64,000 nt of DNA, taken from positions 4,577,501-4,641,500 of the forward strand of contig NZ_CP117445.1 in NCBI RefSeq assembly GCF_030687715.1. Reading direction: 5' to 3'. The position numbers and the translations under genes were made by a program. Within the stretch, counting starts at the first letter, position 1, and each line of letters opens with the position of its first letter. This document shows, in pieces, positions 1 to 8,722 of the stretch. The stretch is from Pseudomonas sp. FP2196. GTDB lineage: Bacteria; Pseudomonadota; Gammaproteobacteria; Pseudomonadales; Pseudomonadaceae. The notes below the pieces were generated by a model. The model worked only from the letters and a program-made list of their open reading frames with translations. It was not told where the DNA came from and did no database searches.

Positions 1-855
1 TGCCGCTTTAAGCTCTTCTACCAATCGTTTGAATGAGTCGGTGTTGAATGAATTCAATTCCGTTGCCATTTTGTGATGCATCTCACCCACCTTACGCAAA
101 GCCGCGTCGTATGCAGCAATTGCTTCAGCTTTATTATCGTAGATCTCGACTATGGAGCGCTTATCTTTTTCCCACTGAAAGGCGCTAGTAAAGTTTGCTG
201 GTATCGGATATTGACGGGTAGTCTCGTCGTACCAGCTCAGCACGCTGTATTTTTCAGCGGTTATGAACATGGAAACACTGCCTAGGGAGGTGGCCAATAT
301 ACTGGTCAGCTGTTGGATTGACTCATCATTTTCGATAATTAATTCTTTTAACTTATAGTGCCTATACGCACTTAATGGTAGTTTAACCAGCTTCAAAATA
401 GAACCGTAGGCCGCGTTAGCTTTTTTCTTCTCATCCGTGACTAAAGGCAGCGCATCAAGATTAGTGACTAGCCCATTTACTTGCTTGGAAACATCTACCA
501 AATCATCATCTGCCAATGCGCCCAGCTTGGTCATATAAGCGGCCAGTAGTGCGTGAAGTGATTTCACTGCTTCAATTTGAGGCTTTGTGAGCGATGAGTC
601 GGGGCCAGCAGGGCCTTCTGCCTTGATACCGTTTTTTGGGGGGAGCCGATTCAGAATTGCGTCAAATCTCTTGGAACGTTCTCCCCAGCCCACCCAATAA
701 TCAACAGCTTGTGGTGCTGCAGCCAGTGCGGCGGATTGATTGGAGAAATCTCGTACTTCTTCAAGGTTAGCGCATCCTTGAAGAATAAGCAGAGCGACCA
801 GTGTTCCACTTAACTTAACAGCCAAATTCCATCGTTGAACCAAAAATCTGCGCAT
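1..855 (-). CDS. Putative lipoprotein, 3' end cut by window edge
   Basis: An open frame of 285 codons runs from an ATG at 853-855 off the left edge without a stop. The N-terminus is basic (MRRFLVQR), followed by a hydrophobic stretch and the lipobox LILQGC, so the protein should be lipidated on Cys28 and anchored in the membrane. The rest is helical and charged, with no motif I recognise. AGAGGAA lies 5' of the start. Being incomplete, it could continue into a domain outside the window. The lipoprotein call is seen directly; the function is unknown. Confidence 0.75.
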   Translation of the reverse strand, partial: MRRFLVQRWNLAVKLSGTLVALLILQGCANLEEVRDFSNQSAALAAAPQAVDYWVGWGERSKRFDAILNRLPPKNGIKAEGPAGPDSSLTKPQIEAVKSLHALLAAYMTKLGALADDDLVDVSKQVNGLVTNLDALPLVTDEKKKANAAYGSILKLVKLPLSAYRHYKLKELIIENDESIQQLTSILATSLGSVSMFITAEKYSVLSWYDETTRQYPIPANFTSAFQWEKDKRSIVEIYDNKAEAIAAYDAALRKVGEMHHKMATELNSFNTDSFKRLVEELKAA

Positions 856-1526
856 AGCAGTATTCCTCTGATAGGCTCTTTGGACAACCAAGTGTCGGTA
901 TTCTCAATATTGATACAGTTACAGTTAAAGGTGGCACTATTTCACCATCGTCTCTCTCGCGCGCAAAGCCCGCTTCAATAGTACGGCTGATATAGATTTA
1001 TAAGCTCTTGAGTTTGCGTCATAACAACAGTAGTACCAAGTCGGCATGTCGTCCAGTAGACGATGGAGCATTTTCTAATGTTCGTTAAAAATCCGATTTT
1101 GTGGAATTCTATAGTTTTTCTGCTAATTTATCTTTGATGCTGGGGCCGCCTAAACGGCATAGCACCTATCGCCAAATAGCTTAATAGATCGTTGTTAAAT
1201 TTTTATCGATTTGTTTTTTAATTCCCTATCCATGAGCCATGTATAACTTCGTCTTTATTCAGATCATAAGAAACCTTCAATTGAGCCTGAGCATGAGCTT
1301 AGTGCTTGGTGACCCTCATCTATCTGGCACCGCACTCTTAAACTCAAAGCACTGTCCCTATGGGATTACCTCCCCTAGTGGGGCTTGCGGCCTTTGGAGA
1401 CTATCAAGATGCCATGGCCAGCGATGAACCCTTTCCGTCCATGCGCGGATTGGAGTGGGTACTAGCTGCTCCCACTCAGAATCCACCTGTTGCTATGCTG
1501 TTGTTCCCAACATGGAGGTGAACCAA
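856..1526. other. Intergenic region, no gene seen
   Basis: About 670 bp, AT-rich in its middle (around 1,080-1,230). It holds no frame with a convincing start and coding bias; the 62-codon frame at 1239-1427 has no SD and looks fortuitous. It should contain the promoters for the leftward lipoprotein gene and the rightward gene pair. I see no clear operator. Confidence 0.5.
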
Positions 1527-1736
1527 ATGCAGGCTGAGTATTCGCTATCAGATGTCCTGGAAAGGATGTACCAAAACCAACTCGCCCTTGAGGCTGCTCT
1601 CATGGAGCTGACCCTCCAGGTCGAAGCCCAGGGGCATGCGGAGGTCGGGGACAACGTTCGTGGCGCGCTCTACACAATTGGTGAGAACGCTGGTCATATC
1701 AAACAGGGTCTAGCCCGGCTCAAAAAGCTCCCATGA
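1527..1736 (+). CDS. Small hypothetical protein, first of an overlapping pair
   Basis: Encodes 69 residues, mostly helical (YSLSDVLERMYQNQLALEAALMELTLQVEAQG), suggesting a small coiled-coil or helix-bundle protein. The frame is open further upstream, but GGAGGTG at 1514-1520 sits eight bases before the ATG at 1527 and decides the start. Its stop overlaps the next start (ATGA at 1733-1736), so the two are translationally coupled. No known domain is recognised. The partner gene is the only clue to its role, and that too is unknown. Confidence 0.65.
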   Translation: MQAEYSLSDVLERMYQNQLALEAALMELTLQVEAQGHAEVGDNVRGALYTIGENAGHIKQGLARLKKLP

Positions 1737-2209
1737 GGCAGCCACTGTTCGATTTTGATCTCAAACGCGTCTCACGCGAGCACTACATCACGGGTAAAGC
1801 CGCCATCAATTTTCCGCACGCTGGGAGTACAACGGGTGGATGGCATTTTATGTCGTACTTCGACCGAGAAGCGGGTGTGGCGAAGGTATCGTTGGCAGGC
1901 ATCCATTATCCGGACACTTCTGATTTTTTTGGGAATTCGGGAATCCTTGACGTAACCCTCCAACTGGCAGAGCGCGGATGGCCAGTGGAGGGAGCCACTA
2001 TCTTCATTGCGGATCATTACAGAGCTGCGGCGGACATGGTTGTGAAATGGGCCCTGAGTGAGTCCAGGCACTGCAATGTTGAGGTCGCTGAATGGTTTCC
2101 CTCACCAGAGGGCAGGCAAGAGCTACTCATGCTTTTAGAGTTAGGAAAACCGAAGCTTCTCGAAATGGGCAGACTGAAAAAAATGGAAGCCTGGCTAATC
2201 TCGCATTGA
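1733..2209 (+). CDS. Hypothetical protein coupled to the upstream small gene
   Basis: A 158-residue protein starting inside the stop of the preceding gene. No signal peptide or membrane segment is visible. A mixed alpha/beta composition with many aromatic residues (GGWHFMSYFD) suggests a small soluble fold. I do not recognise the family. Its first 34 codons have a clear relative in this same window: the leftward remnant at 5160-5264 encodes MTQPLYDLKLSRVTREHYIT, against MRQPLFDFDLKRVSREHYIT here. The family has therefore been present at least twice on this island. Confidence 0.65.
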   Translation: MRQPLFDFDLKRVSREHYITGKAAINFPHAGSTTGGWHFMSYFDREAGVAKVSLAGIHYPDTSDFFGNSGILDVTLQLAERGWPVEGATIFIADHYRAAADMVVKWALSESRHCNVEVAEWFPSPEGRQELLMLLELGKPKLLEMGRLKKMEAWLISH

Positions 2210-2284
2210 TGTCAGCGTCGCCCTTATTTTCTAGCCGTATTCAGCTCCCGGCTCAGCCGTGAATGCCACCTTGAATTTCGTCAC

Positions 2285-2845
2285 TTAGCTCTCAAGTGCT
2301 TGCTTGGACAAACCGTCCAGAATCCCCAGAATCTGAGCATCGTTGAGAGCAAATTTGGGCACAAACTCCATGCCGACCGGCAAACTGTCGTGGGGACACA
2401 TCAGTGCTCCCTTGTTCTCACCGAACTGCTGGCTGATGAAGGTTTTGAGGTTGCTTGGCGTTTTAGTGGCGTAGGCGCTTCGGAAGATCGACAGGTCGCA
2501 GAGGATACCTGCGAGCATTACCCAGGCGTGACCGTCCCACTTGGCTTCCACGAACTCTCCCTCATAGGTCGCCCCTGGAATGTTCCCTCGACATTCAAAA
2601 GCGTACTGGCCGTTAATCAACAGGTCTCCGAGGACGACAACGGCGGGTATACCTTTAGATTTGAGAATGGCAGTAAAGCCAGCACTGACCATGACGCAAG
2701 AACCAAACGATGGAGGGATCGAATCGAGCGTTTGCCTCGCAGCGCTAACGATTACATCAGGATCAGTAATTTGAAACTCCGAGTAATCGGTATAGGCCTG
2801 CGCGCCCCGGTCGCGGGTAATAATGTCTACTAGACTTGAAGGCAC
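2285..2845 (-). CDS. Hypothetical protein, possible transglutaminase-like fold
   Basis: 186 residues from a GTG at 2845 with AAGGG six bases upstream. In order it shows Cys50 at the head of a helix (GSCVMVSAGFTAILKSKG), a beta strand (AVVVLGD), His106 in DGHAWVML and Asp117 in LCDLS. The order Cys ... His ... Asp, with the His in a GHAWV strand, is what transglutaminase/arylamine N-acetyltransferase-like cysteine enzymes show. That is an inference from motif order, not a family match. It stands alone between unrelated genes; no substrate can be suggested. Confidence 0.6.
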   Translation of the reverse strand: MPSSLVDIITRDRGAQAYTDYSEFQITDPDVIVSAARQTLDSIPPSFGSCVMVSAGFTAILKSKGIPAVVVLGDLLINGQYAFECRGNIPGATYEGEFVEAKWDGHAWVMLAGILCDLSIFRSAYATKTPSNLKTFISQQFGENKGALMCPHDSLPVGMEFVPKFALNDAQILGILDGLSKQALES

Positions 2846-2946
2846 AAAGGATCCCTTGAGTATTTATTCGACCTTGCTGATCATTTGGATTCGTTCTGAC
2901 CAACCATTGCTTAAGATTTAAACGGGAAAGAACTCTCTGCCGGAGG

Positions 2947-3672
2947 CTAGAAAGGATTGGAGCCAGCGTCTACCTCGCGTTGACGTTTTCGCTCAAGATA
3001 ACGCTTATACAAGATGTTCTCCCCTTGATCCTCTAGCCACTTCACGAATGCAGAGACCTGTGAAACAGCGTGCAGAAATTTCTCGGTAGTGATGTGAATG
3101 TGGGGGCGATATAGCCATTGCCGACTCTCGTCATCTGCCTCCTCAATCAAGTTTTTCTCTCGATCACTCACGAAAAATGGGCTTGGCATCTTCTGGAGCG
3201 CGTCGTCAGAATATCGAGATGTTTCGAAGATCAGGGAGTCGGGATGTTGGATGCTATTCCTCGCCAGCACGAGTTCTTCAATCAAAGCGAAATCGAATGG
3301 GCCATCCTCAAACCGGTCTGAACCATGAGCCAGGTAGAATGCTCTGTAGCCATTTGGCCATCCGCCATTTTTGAATTCTGATTTGAGTGAAGGCCCTGGA
3401 GCAGGCCCAAGCTGACGCTCCCACTCTTTTAAATATAAGTGTAGTGACGCAGCAATCATTGATAAGCATGCGCTACCCAGCACCTGCACTGATGAATCAG
3501 CTTCTAGCCATTCATTCAAATATGCAGGTTCCCCATCTTCGCTATAGGGCGGGATGAAGGGGGCTTCTTCGTTCTCAATTTTCCTTTTGCGGTCGTCAAA
3601 CGGGCTCGTCCCATTCAGATAAAGCTGCTTGATAAAAGCCAGCCGCTGTTCAAGGAAGTACCGAATGTCCAT
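2947..3672 (-). CDS. Hypothetical protein with HEPN-like R-x4-H motif
   Basis: About 241 residues from the ATG at 3672, where AGGA stands seven bases upstream. An ATG at 3699, or an even longer frame to 3768, is possible. The protein is helical; the segment LIEELVLARNSIQHPDS carries R-N-S-I-Q-H, the R-x4-6-H signature of HEPN-fold ribonucleases and their inactive relatives, in the usual place at the end of a helix. A divergent XRE regulator gene begins 235 bp away and may control it. The HEPN assignment is inference from one motif plus helical context. Confidence 0.55.
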   Translation of the reverse strand: MDIRYFLEQRLAFIKQLYLNGTSPFDDRKRKIENEEAPFIPPYSEDGEPAYLNEWLEADSSVQVLGSACLSMIAASLHLYLKEWERQLGPAPGPSLKSEFKNGGWPNGYRAFYLAHGSDRFEDGPFDFALIEELVLARNSIQHPDSLIFETSRYSDDALQKMPSPFFVSDREKNLIEEADDESRQWLYRPHIHITTEKFLHAVSQVSAFVKWLEDQGENILYKRYLERKRQREVDAGSNPF

Positions 3673-3906
3673 TTCGTTGTCCTGGTAGGTAATTGTCATT
3701 CCCCTGCCTGGACTAGGATCATGGGTTCGGACGACGTTATCACGACTAAGCTGAGCGGAGAGGTGCACGTGTCTGTAGCCAGCTTCAATTCATCGTAACC
3801 TCAGCAGAGCATCAGGCCTTGTCGGTTCTCTGTCGGGCTCCTGTCGTGTTGTGTCATCAGCAGCTTCTTCATCATGAGCCGCACCTACCCTGTGATGGAG
3901 CTTAAA

Positions 3907-4605
3907 ATGAATACAAACACCTCGTTTAGCCAACCTCGCGTGTTGAGTCTCAAAGAGTTCGCCGCTCTCATCCGCAAAATGCGGGAGGTTTTTCAATGGT
4001 CACAGGAGACTCTGGCCGAACTTGCAGGCTTGAACGTACGGACTGTACAACGAGTTGAGAATGCCAAGTCGGCAAGCGCTGATACTCGGCGTGCGCTCGC
4101 TGCTGCTTTTGAGGTCGAAGATATCGACGCTTTCAACAAGCCCTTCGACATCCCCACGGAAGAGGAATTGAGAGTAGAAAAAGCCCGTCTTGAACGCGAC
4201 TACATCACCTTGCCGGCACATCCTCTGTCGACTGGACACCAACTCGCTAAGCTTGCAGAAAGCTCCACAGTGGATATTTCCCAACCTGGATTTGAAATGC
4301 AGCGTGATGCCCACGAGGTCTTCGCGTCCCTCGTGGACTATTTTCGCGACTATAGAGACTGCGCCAGCGATTACTCAGAAAGCGCCAAATTTGCTGTGTA
4401 CGACGAGATGCAGAAAGTCATCGATGAACTACAAGGACTTGAGGTATCGATTCAATATGCGACTCGCAAGGTACATCTGAAGGTGTCTGGCGAGCAGTTA
4501 GATGCGAGTCCCTTGACTGTCCAGATGTCGTATTTGATTGCTTTCGAACGAGGTAAGACACCAGGCGAATTTGCGGTGCAGAAAGAACTGGATTTTCCAT
4601 TCTGA
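3907..4605 (+). CDS. XRE-family helix-turn-helix regulator
   Basis: 232 residues from ATG 3907, where GGAG at 3897-3900 sets the start. Residues 15-75 form a Cro/C1-type DNA-binding domain: ALIRKMREVFQWSQETLAEL followed by AGLNVRTVQRVENAK is the helix-turn-helix with its typical RVE turn. The C-terminal 150 residues are charged and helical with no recognised effector fold. It is divergent from the HEPN-like gene at 2947-3672, an arrangement often seen for regulators of the facing gene; that control is inferred. Confidence 0.75.
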   Translation: MNTNTSFSQPRVLSLKEFAALIRKMREVFQWSQETLAELAGLNVRTVQRVENAKSASADTRRALAAAFEVEDIDAFNKPFDIPTEEELRVEKARLERDYITLPAHPLSTGHQLAKLAESSTVDISQPGFEMQRDAHEVFASLVDYFRDYRDCASDYSESAKFAVYDEMQKVIDELQGLEVSIQYATRKVHLKVSGEQLDASPLTVQMSYLIAFERGKTPGEFAVQKELDFPF

Positions 4606-4853
4606 CCGAAACTGTCACGGGAAAGGATGCTTAATCAACGCCATGCGACAGTTCGAGCGGGATGATGTCCTTCGGGCTGCAGCGGGGACACAGATGCCTT
4701 GCTTAGATTGCAAAAGCACAAGGACATTCTGAATGTGGAATGCCCTGAAGCGCAGAGTAGCGTTGCAGAGCGCCACGCCGTTGTGGTCTAACCATGAGGC
4801 ATGAAGCAACGCTGCCAAAATGCTCTCCACATTTTAGAAGAAGGTGCGTCGTT

Positions 4854-4994
4854 TTGAAAAAGAGTCAGCTCCCAGTCAAAACCTGCATGACCTGCGGCCT
4901 TCCCTTCACATGGAGGAAAAAGTGGGCACGCTGCTGGGGAGATGTACGTTACTGCTCGGAGCGCTGCCGACGCAGTAAACTTGCTAAATGCTGA
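4854..4994 (+). CDS. DUF2256 small zinc-binding protein
   Basis: 46 residues from a TTG at 4854, preceded by AAGAAGG at good spacing; the family normally begins MKKS/T-LP-KTC, matching [11 protein letters not shown] here. The body has the DUF2256 pattern C-x2-C ... [11 protein letters not shown] ... YCSERCRR, four cysteines likely binding zinc. The function of the family is not known; in other Pseudomonas it is often near photolyase/cryptochrome genes (recollection), which are absent here. A longer frame from 4794 is open but lacks an SD and the family start. Confidence 0.75.
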   Translation: MKKSQLPVKTCMTCGLPFTWRKKWARCWGDVRYCSERCRRSKLAKC

Positions 4995-5039
4995 GCCCAA
5001 AAAAGGGCCATCCCAAGCTCTTTTGTACTCAAACCAAAA

Positions 5040-5264
5040 TCACTTGGCTAACCAAAATTCGACGGTCGCTGCACCGTTCTTCGCCTTCCAAGCTTTAAGC
5101 GTTTTGTGATTGCCGTCTTTGGTTTAGACCACTTCGCCGGCGTGGTTTTTTGTAGATCCTCAAACACCCGTGGTCACGTCCGGATACGGGATCGCGGCCT
5201 CGCCGGTAATGTAGTGCTCACGAGTAACCCGAGAGAGTTTGAGGTCGTACAGGGGCTGAGTCAT
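5040..5264 (-). pseudogene. Composite remnant: orphan-gene N-terminus joined to MvaT-like C-terminus
   Basis: Read leftward, 5264-5160 starts MTQPLYDLKLSRVTREHYIT, resembling the start of the 158-residue protein at 1733-2209, and stops at TGA 5160-5162. From there to TGA 5040-5042 one frame reads KNHAGEVV*TKDGNHKTLKAWKAK and ends FWLAK. This matches the C-terminal DNA-binding domain of the MvaT-like protein at 8723-9088 (KNPHSGEVVETKGGNHKILKGW, ESWLAK), with an in-frame TAA where the other has Glu. The piece is therefore two gene fragments fused by deletion or recombination, neither functional. Confidence 0.75.
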
Positions 5265-5356
5265 TCCGGCAACCTATCACCGAGCCTACGGCCAAGCAAC
5301 GCGGTTTGACTCCAAACCGGGCCGCAGACAAGATGCCTTCAGGACAAGGAGCGAAG

Positions 5357-6283
5357 ATGGACATCAAGCGTGGCAATCACTACATTTGGGCGCATTACCT
5401 CCGTGGCTGGTCGCATAACCAGAGAGACGTCTTCCACAGAACAAAAAAGGGAAACATCCAGGCCGTGAGCACGAAGGGTCTGGCTCGTGAATACGAGTTC
5501 TATAAGCTGACCCCGCTAGACAATATCGATGTTGATTTTCTTGAATATTGGATCAGCCTGTGCGCACCGGCAACACAGCCTCTTCATTATGGCTTTTTGA
5601 AAAGGATGATTGTCTACTCGTGCGTTCTCGGCGTACTTGATCCTATCAAAGATAAAGCCAAGCGCGATGAGATCACATTCAACACAATCGAAGAACTACA
5701 CACGACGATTGAAAATGACGTTAGGCCGACGCTTGATGCGTTAAGAGCTGGCAATTTTTCATCTTTGCATGAAGAAAATGCGCTGAACAACTTGATCAGC
5801 TATATGGGGCACCAGTTCTCGCGAACAAAAACTTTCCGTAACATTGTTGACTCATCGGCTCGCTCAGATAATGAGGTGATCAACAACTTGATCAAAAAAA
5901 ACAACTGGTTCATGGCGATCCTTGTGGGAGTCAACATGGGCTACAGCACGGCCATGTACTACGAGACGAAAAACGTGGTGTGGCTCATCAACAGCACGGA
6001 TACCCGATTCATTACGAGTGACAACCCAGTTATCAATGTCCATCCCTCTGTGCTCAATCGAAAACCTAACGGCATACCTCCTTTACATACGGATCTGTAT
6101 TTCCCAATCTCCCCAACTCTTGCCTACATGGTAAATGACTCAGACTACTGGGGTAATGGAAAAGTAGAGGCAACTAACGAGACTGTCGTAGCGCTCAACA
6201 GACAGATGCTTATCAGGTGTGATGAAACAGTATATGGGGACAGTATGGAAATTATAAAACAGACAAAACTTCCGAAAGCATAG
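5357..6283 (+). CDS. DUF4238 domain-containing protein
   Basis: 308 residues from ATG 5357, with AAGGAG seven bases upstream; the frame is open to 5306 but without an SD. The family marks are near the start (RGNHYIWAHYLRGW), a central helical part, and FITSDNPVINVHP followed by LYFPISPTLAYMV near residues 230-270. DUF4238 proteins are scattered through bacterial accessory regions and have no established activity; some occur in defence or toxin neighbourhoods, which is only context. It stands alone here. Confidence 0.75.
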   Translation: MDIKRGNHYIWAHYLRGWSHNQRDVFHRTKKGNIQAVSTKGLAREYEFYKLTPLDNIDVDFLEYWISLCAPATQPLHYGFLKRMIVYSCVLGVLDPIKDKAKRDEITFNTIEELHTTIENDVRPTLDALRAGNFSSLHEENALNNLISYMGHQFSRTKTFRNIVDSSARSDNEVINNLIKKNNWFMAILVGVNMGYSTAMYYETKNVVWLINSTDTRFITSDNPVINVHPSVLNRKPNGIPPLHTDLYFPISPTLAYMVNDSDYWGNGKVEATNETVVALNRQMLIRCDETVYGDSMEIIKQTKLPKA

Positions 6284-6760
6284 AGGCCCTCCAGAGCCTT
6301 CTTTTTTGCCAAAGGTTTGTTAGCAAAGAAACTGCGAAAACTATTTAATTTATTAGCAAGATTGATTACCGTGAGACACACCTGAGCTCATACGGCAATA
6401 TCAGTCTTTGCGACTGGAGTGACACCGAAAATCCTATCGTTAAACTTGAGCTTAATATCATCGACAATGCGTAATATAAAGAAGCTACCATTCAGCTAGG
6501 TTTATGACTGGAGAAAAAATAATGAAGCTCTTCTTTCGCTGACCAAAAATACGAGCTGAAATAGAAGAAGAGCAGTTCATCTCCCGCTAGCTCCCTCAAA
6601 ACCCTCCAAGTGTCCGCTGGAGGATGTATGAACATCAATCTGGAAGAACTCCACGACCAGATCATTGAGAGCAGAGAGCGCTTCAAAGACCTGGTGCGCC
6701 GGGATCGGCATTGAGAGGTTTTACAACAAATCTGAATGTCTGCCCCCCTACCCTCATTGA
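6284..6760. other. Intergenic region with one possible micro-ORF
   Basis: About 480 bp between converging genes. Apart from the 28-codon frame at 6628-6714 listed separately, I see only AT-rich sequence with broken frames. It may hold decayed coding matter, but nothing I can identify. Confidence 0.45.
6628..6714 (+). CDS. Possible 28-residue micro-ORF
   Basis: The ATG at 6628 is preceded by GGAGG at 6619-6623. It reads MNINLEELHDQIIESRERFK followed by a basic tail and a TGA, giving an amphipathic helical peptide. The good SD and helical pattern favour translation, but it may equally be the tail of a decayed gene. Confidence 0.3.
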   Translation: MNINLEELHDQIIESRERFKDLVRRDRH

Positions 6761-7531
6761 TTAACCAGTAGTTGAGCGTAACTTACTCGGAGAGTAATTT
6801 CCTTTCCAGTACCGAATCTCATCTACCAAAGGCCAATAACGTCCTCGCATGCGCTCTATATGATTGACGGATTCTTCATAGAGCTTGGCATAGCCAATCG
6901 CGCTCCCGTACCTAGCATGGTCATCATACAACATATCTTCAGGTGTTAAAAAGTCATGTCTAGGTCTTTCCTTAACCATACTGGCTAGATCACGAGCTTT
7001 AGCGGTAATCTTGATCCAAGACATAGAGCATCTCGGAGATATGGAGGCTGCCATTACCGTCCCTTGCTCCAATGCATTCAAAATATTATCTGCATGTAGC
7101 GCGGTAGAGTAAAGGCTACTGTAGTCAGCTTCATCCTGAGCCATAGAAATCACTCTGTCGAGATAAGCCTTTTCTAGACACTCTAGGCTATGATCGTATA
7201 ATGCAGCAGAAGAGTAACTTCCGAGTTTATTTTCATAGCTAAGCACTATTGAGGCAAGCAGATTTTCAAGTATGAGCTTGATTTCTCGCGCTCTCTTTCT
7301 AGCGGGAATAAACTCTATGAACACATAGAAAATATACGCCGCCACTATACTTGAAAGAACATTACTTGTGATATCTTCAAAATTTTTTGATGCTAGAAAA
7401 TCCACGACCAGCGAGTTAGCCATCTCTGGCGGAGGCTGAATCTTTATCTTGACAACAAGAAGCATCAGGAACGAAGCTGCGGCTCCTAGATGAATCTTAC
7501 AATCCTGTATGAACGTTATTAATCGAATCAT
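6761..7531 (-). CDS. Hypothetical membrane-anchored protein
   Basis: 256 residues from ATG 7531, where AGGAG precedes by six bases; the frame is open to 7570. The first 75 residues contain hydrophobic segments (LGAAASFLMLLVV and SSIVAAYIFYVFIEFI), so two membrane spans are likely. The rest is a soluble helical domain rich in Tyr, Glu and Arg. No family is recognised. It follows the PIN-like gene by 40 bp on the same strand, so the two are probably one transcript and may act together, perhaps a membrane partner of a nuclease-like protein (inference). Confidence 0.6.
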   Translation of the reverse strand: MIRLITFIQDCKIHLGAAASFLMLLVVKIKIQPPPEMANSLVVDFLASKNFEDITSNVLSSIVAAYIFYVFIEFIPARKRAREIKLILENLLASIVLSYENKLGSYSSAALYDHSLECLEKAYLDRVISMAQDEADYSSLYSTALHADNILNALEQGTVMAASISPRCSMSWIKITAKARDLASMVKERPRHDFLTPEDMLYDDHARYGSAIGYAKLYEESVNHIERMRGRYWPLVDEIRYWKGNYSPSKLRSTTG

Positions 7532-7571
7532 TAGAACTCCTGTAATTTTACCTTCGATTACTACATGCAAC

Positions 7572-8636
7572 TCAGCCCATTAGAATTACAAGCTCAGCTA
7601 TGTCACCCTCACTTAAACCAGGCAGAAAATAATTCATATCAATATTAAGCACCCCTGGCTGGTCGTCTACGATCATAAAGCCGACCATATCGTTCCAGAG
7701 ATAAATAAGATCCTTATCGGCAGTTATGAAGTAAGCATTACCTCGCTGATTCCTGATTTCGCTCAAGAACAGTATCAGCGAAAAGATGTCTAGCGTGCCG
7801 TTGAATGAGTGGCCTTGCTGGATAAAGTTCGGCTGGTTGAATTTTAGAAGCTTATAGATAGGATTGTGTCTTTCGCCGCTGACAGCCTTGTACACAATTG
7901 CAGCGAAAATCAGGTGATGATCTAAGACGTTTGCGTCTGTAGCTAGTGCGAGGATATCCTTGAATCCAGCAAGGTTCCTTGTAAACTTTACGCCTTCCTC
8001 CAGCTTGGCATAGACTTTTTCAATAAACTCTAGGATAGCGTCAAATCCATAGAAAAATCTTGCGCTTGCCTCATGCAGTCTGCGGATTGATTCAGGAGTA
8101 TTTGTTACCTTTATTTTCGGAAGCCTTTGGCGCAGCTTAGCTTCAAATATTTCAAGCTCTGCGGACATTTCCTCGTAGGTGGGAAGCTTTTTATTATGCC
8201 GATTATTCCCTTCCATTAGAATTGGCTTCAGGTCAATAGTGAAATCTCGATTTTGCCAGAAGTCGACCACCACCTTGATAGAACGATCCTGAGGGTTCCC
8301 ATCCGAGTCGATGTGATTTTTAACGGTGCTGAACGCATTTTTATCAAGTAATACAGATGCACCATTAGGAATAAAAGCAAGCGGCCTCCATCCTTGAGGA
8401 CTCAGTGCTACAGCATCGCCCTTCGAATGTATAAATTGAGCCGGAATTTCCGCTTCAGATCTGAAGTCCTTCTTGCCATCTTTTTCGAAGGAAACATTAC
8501 GTGCTCTCAGGCTCATCTGCTCCCCGAGATCGTAAGCGGTGTAGTCATTCCAGTTAAAATCGATGAAGTCTGGTTCATTGAAGCTGATTGTTAGATCTCC
8601 GCCAATTCTGAACCAATAAACATCATTACTCGCCAT
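7572..8636 (-). CDS. Hypothetical protein with PIN-like C-terminal elements
   Basis: 354 residues from ATG 8636 (GAGGGA just upstream). The N-terminal third is beta-rich. Around residue 95 stands SVLLDKNAF and near residue 305 AYFITADKDLIYLW. An early acidic residue in an LLD strand paired with a late FITADKDL strand is what PIN-domain nucleases have, but other acidic positions were not verified, so this is tentative. The middle is helical (FEAKLRQRLPKI; FIEKVYAKLEEGV). It is cotranscribed with the downstream membrane protein gene (6761-7531). Confidence 0.5.
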   Translation of the reverse strand: MASNDVYWFRIGGDLTISFNEPDFIDFNWNDYTAYDLGEQMSLRARNVSFEKDGKKDFRSEAEIPAQFIHSKGDAVALSPQGWRPLAFIPNGASVLLDKNAFSTVKNHIDSDGNPQDRSIKVVVDFWQNRDFTIDLKPILMEGNNRHNKKLPTYEEMSAELEIFEAKLRQRLPKIKVTNTPESIRRLHEASARFFYGFDAILEFIEKVYAKLEEGVKFTRNLAGFKDILALATDANVLDHHLIFAAIVYKAVSGERHNPIYKLLKFNQPNFIQQGHSFNGTLDIFSLILFLSEIRNQRGNAYFITADKDLIYLWNDMVGFMIVDDQPGVLNIDMNYFLPGLSEGDIAELVILMG

Positions 8637-8682
8637 ATATCCCTCACGTTCCAGCCGACGGGCTGTGATCCTTGCGTATCAA

Positions 8683-8702
8683 ATGGGCCCGCAGGGCCCT
8701 GA
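8683..8702 (-). terminator. Hairpin after mvaT-like gene
   Basis: On the minus strand AGGGCCC-TGC-GGGCCCA is followed by TTTGAT, just downstream of the mvaT-like stop at 8723. It could insulate this gene from the PIN-like gene that follows. The T tract is weak. Confidence 0.45.
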
Positions 8703-8722
8703 TTGTTTGCACTCAAACAGTC

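Noticed and set aside
1239..1427. 62-codon frame in the long intergenic region
   Set aside because: No SD and no coding character.
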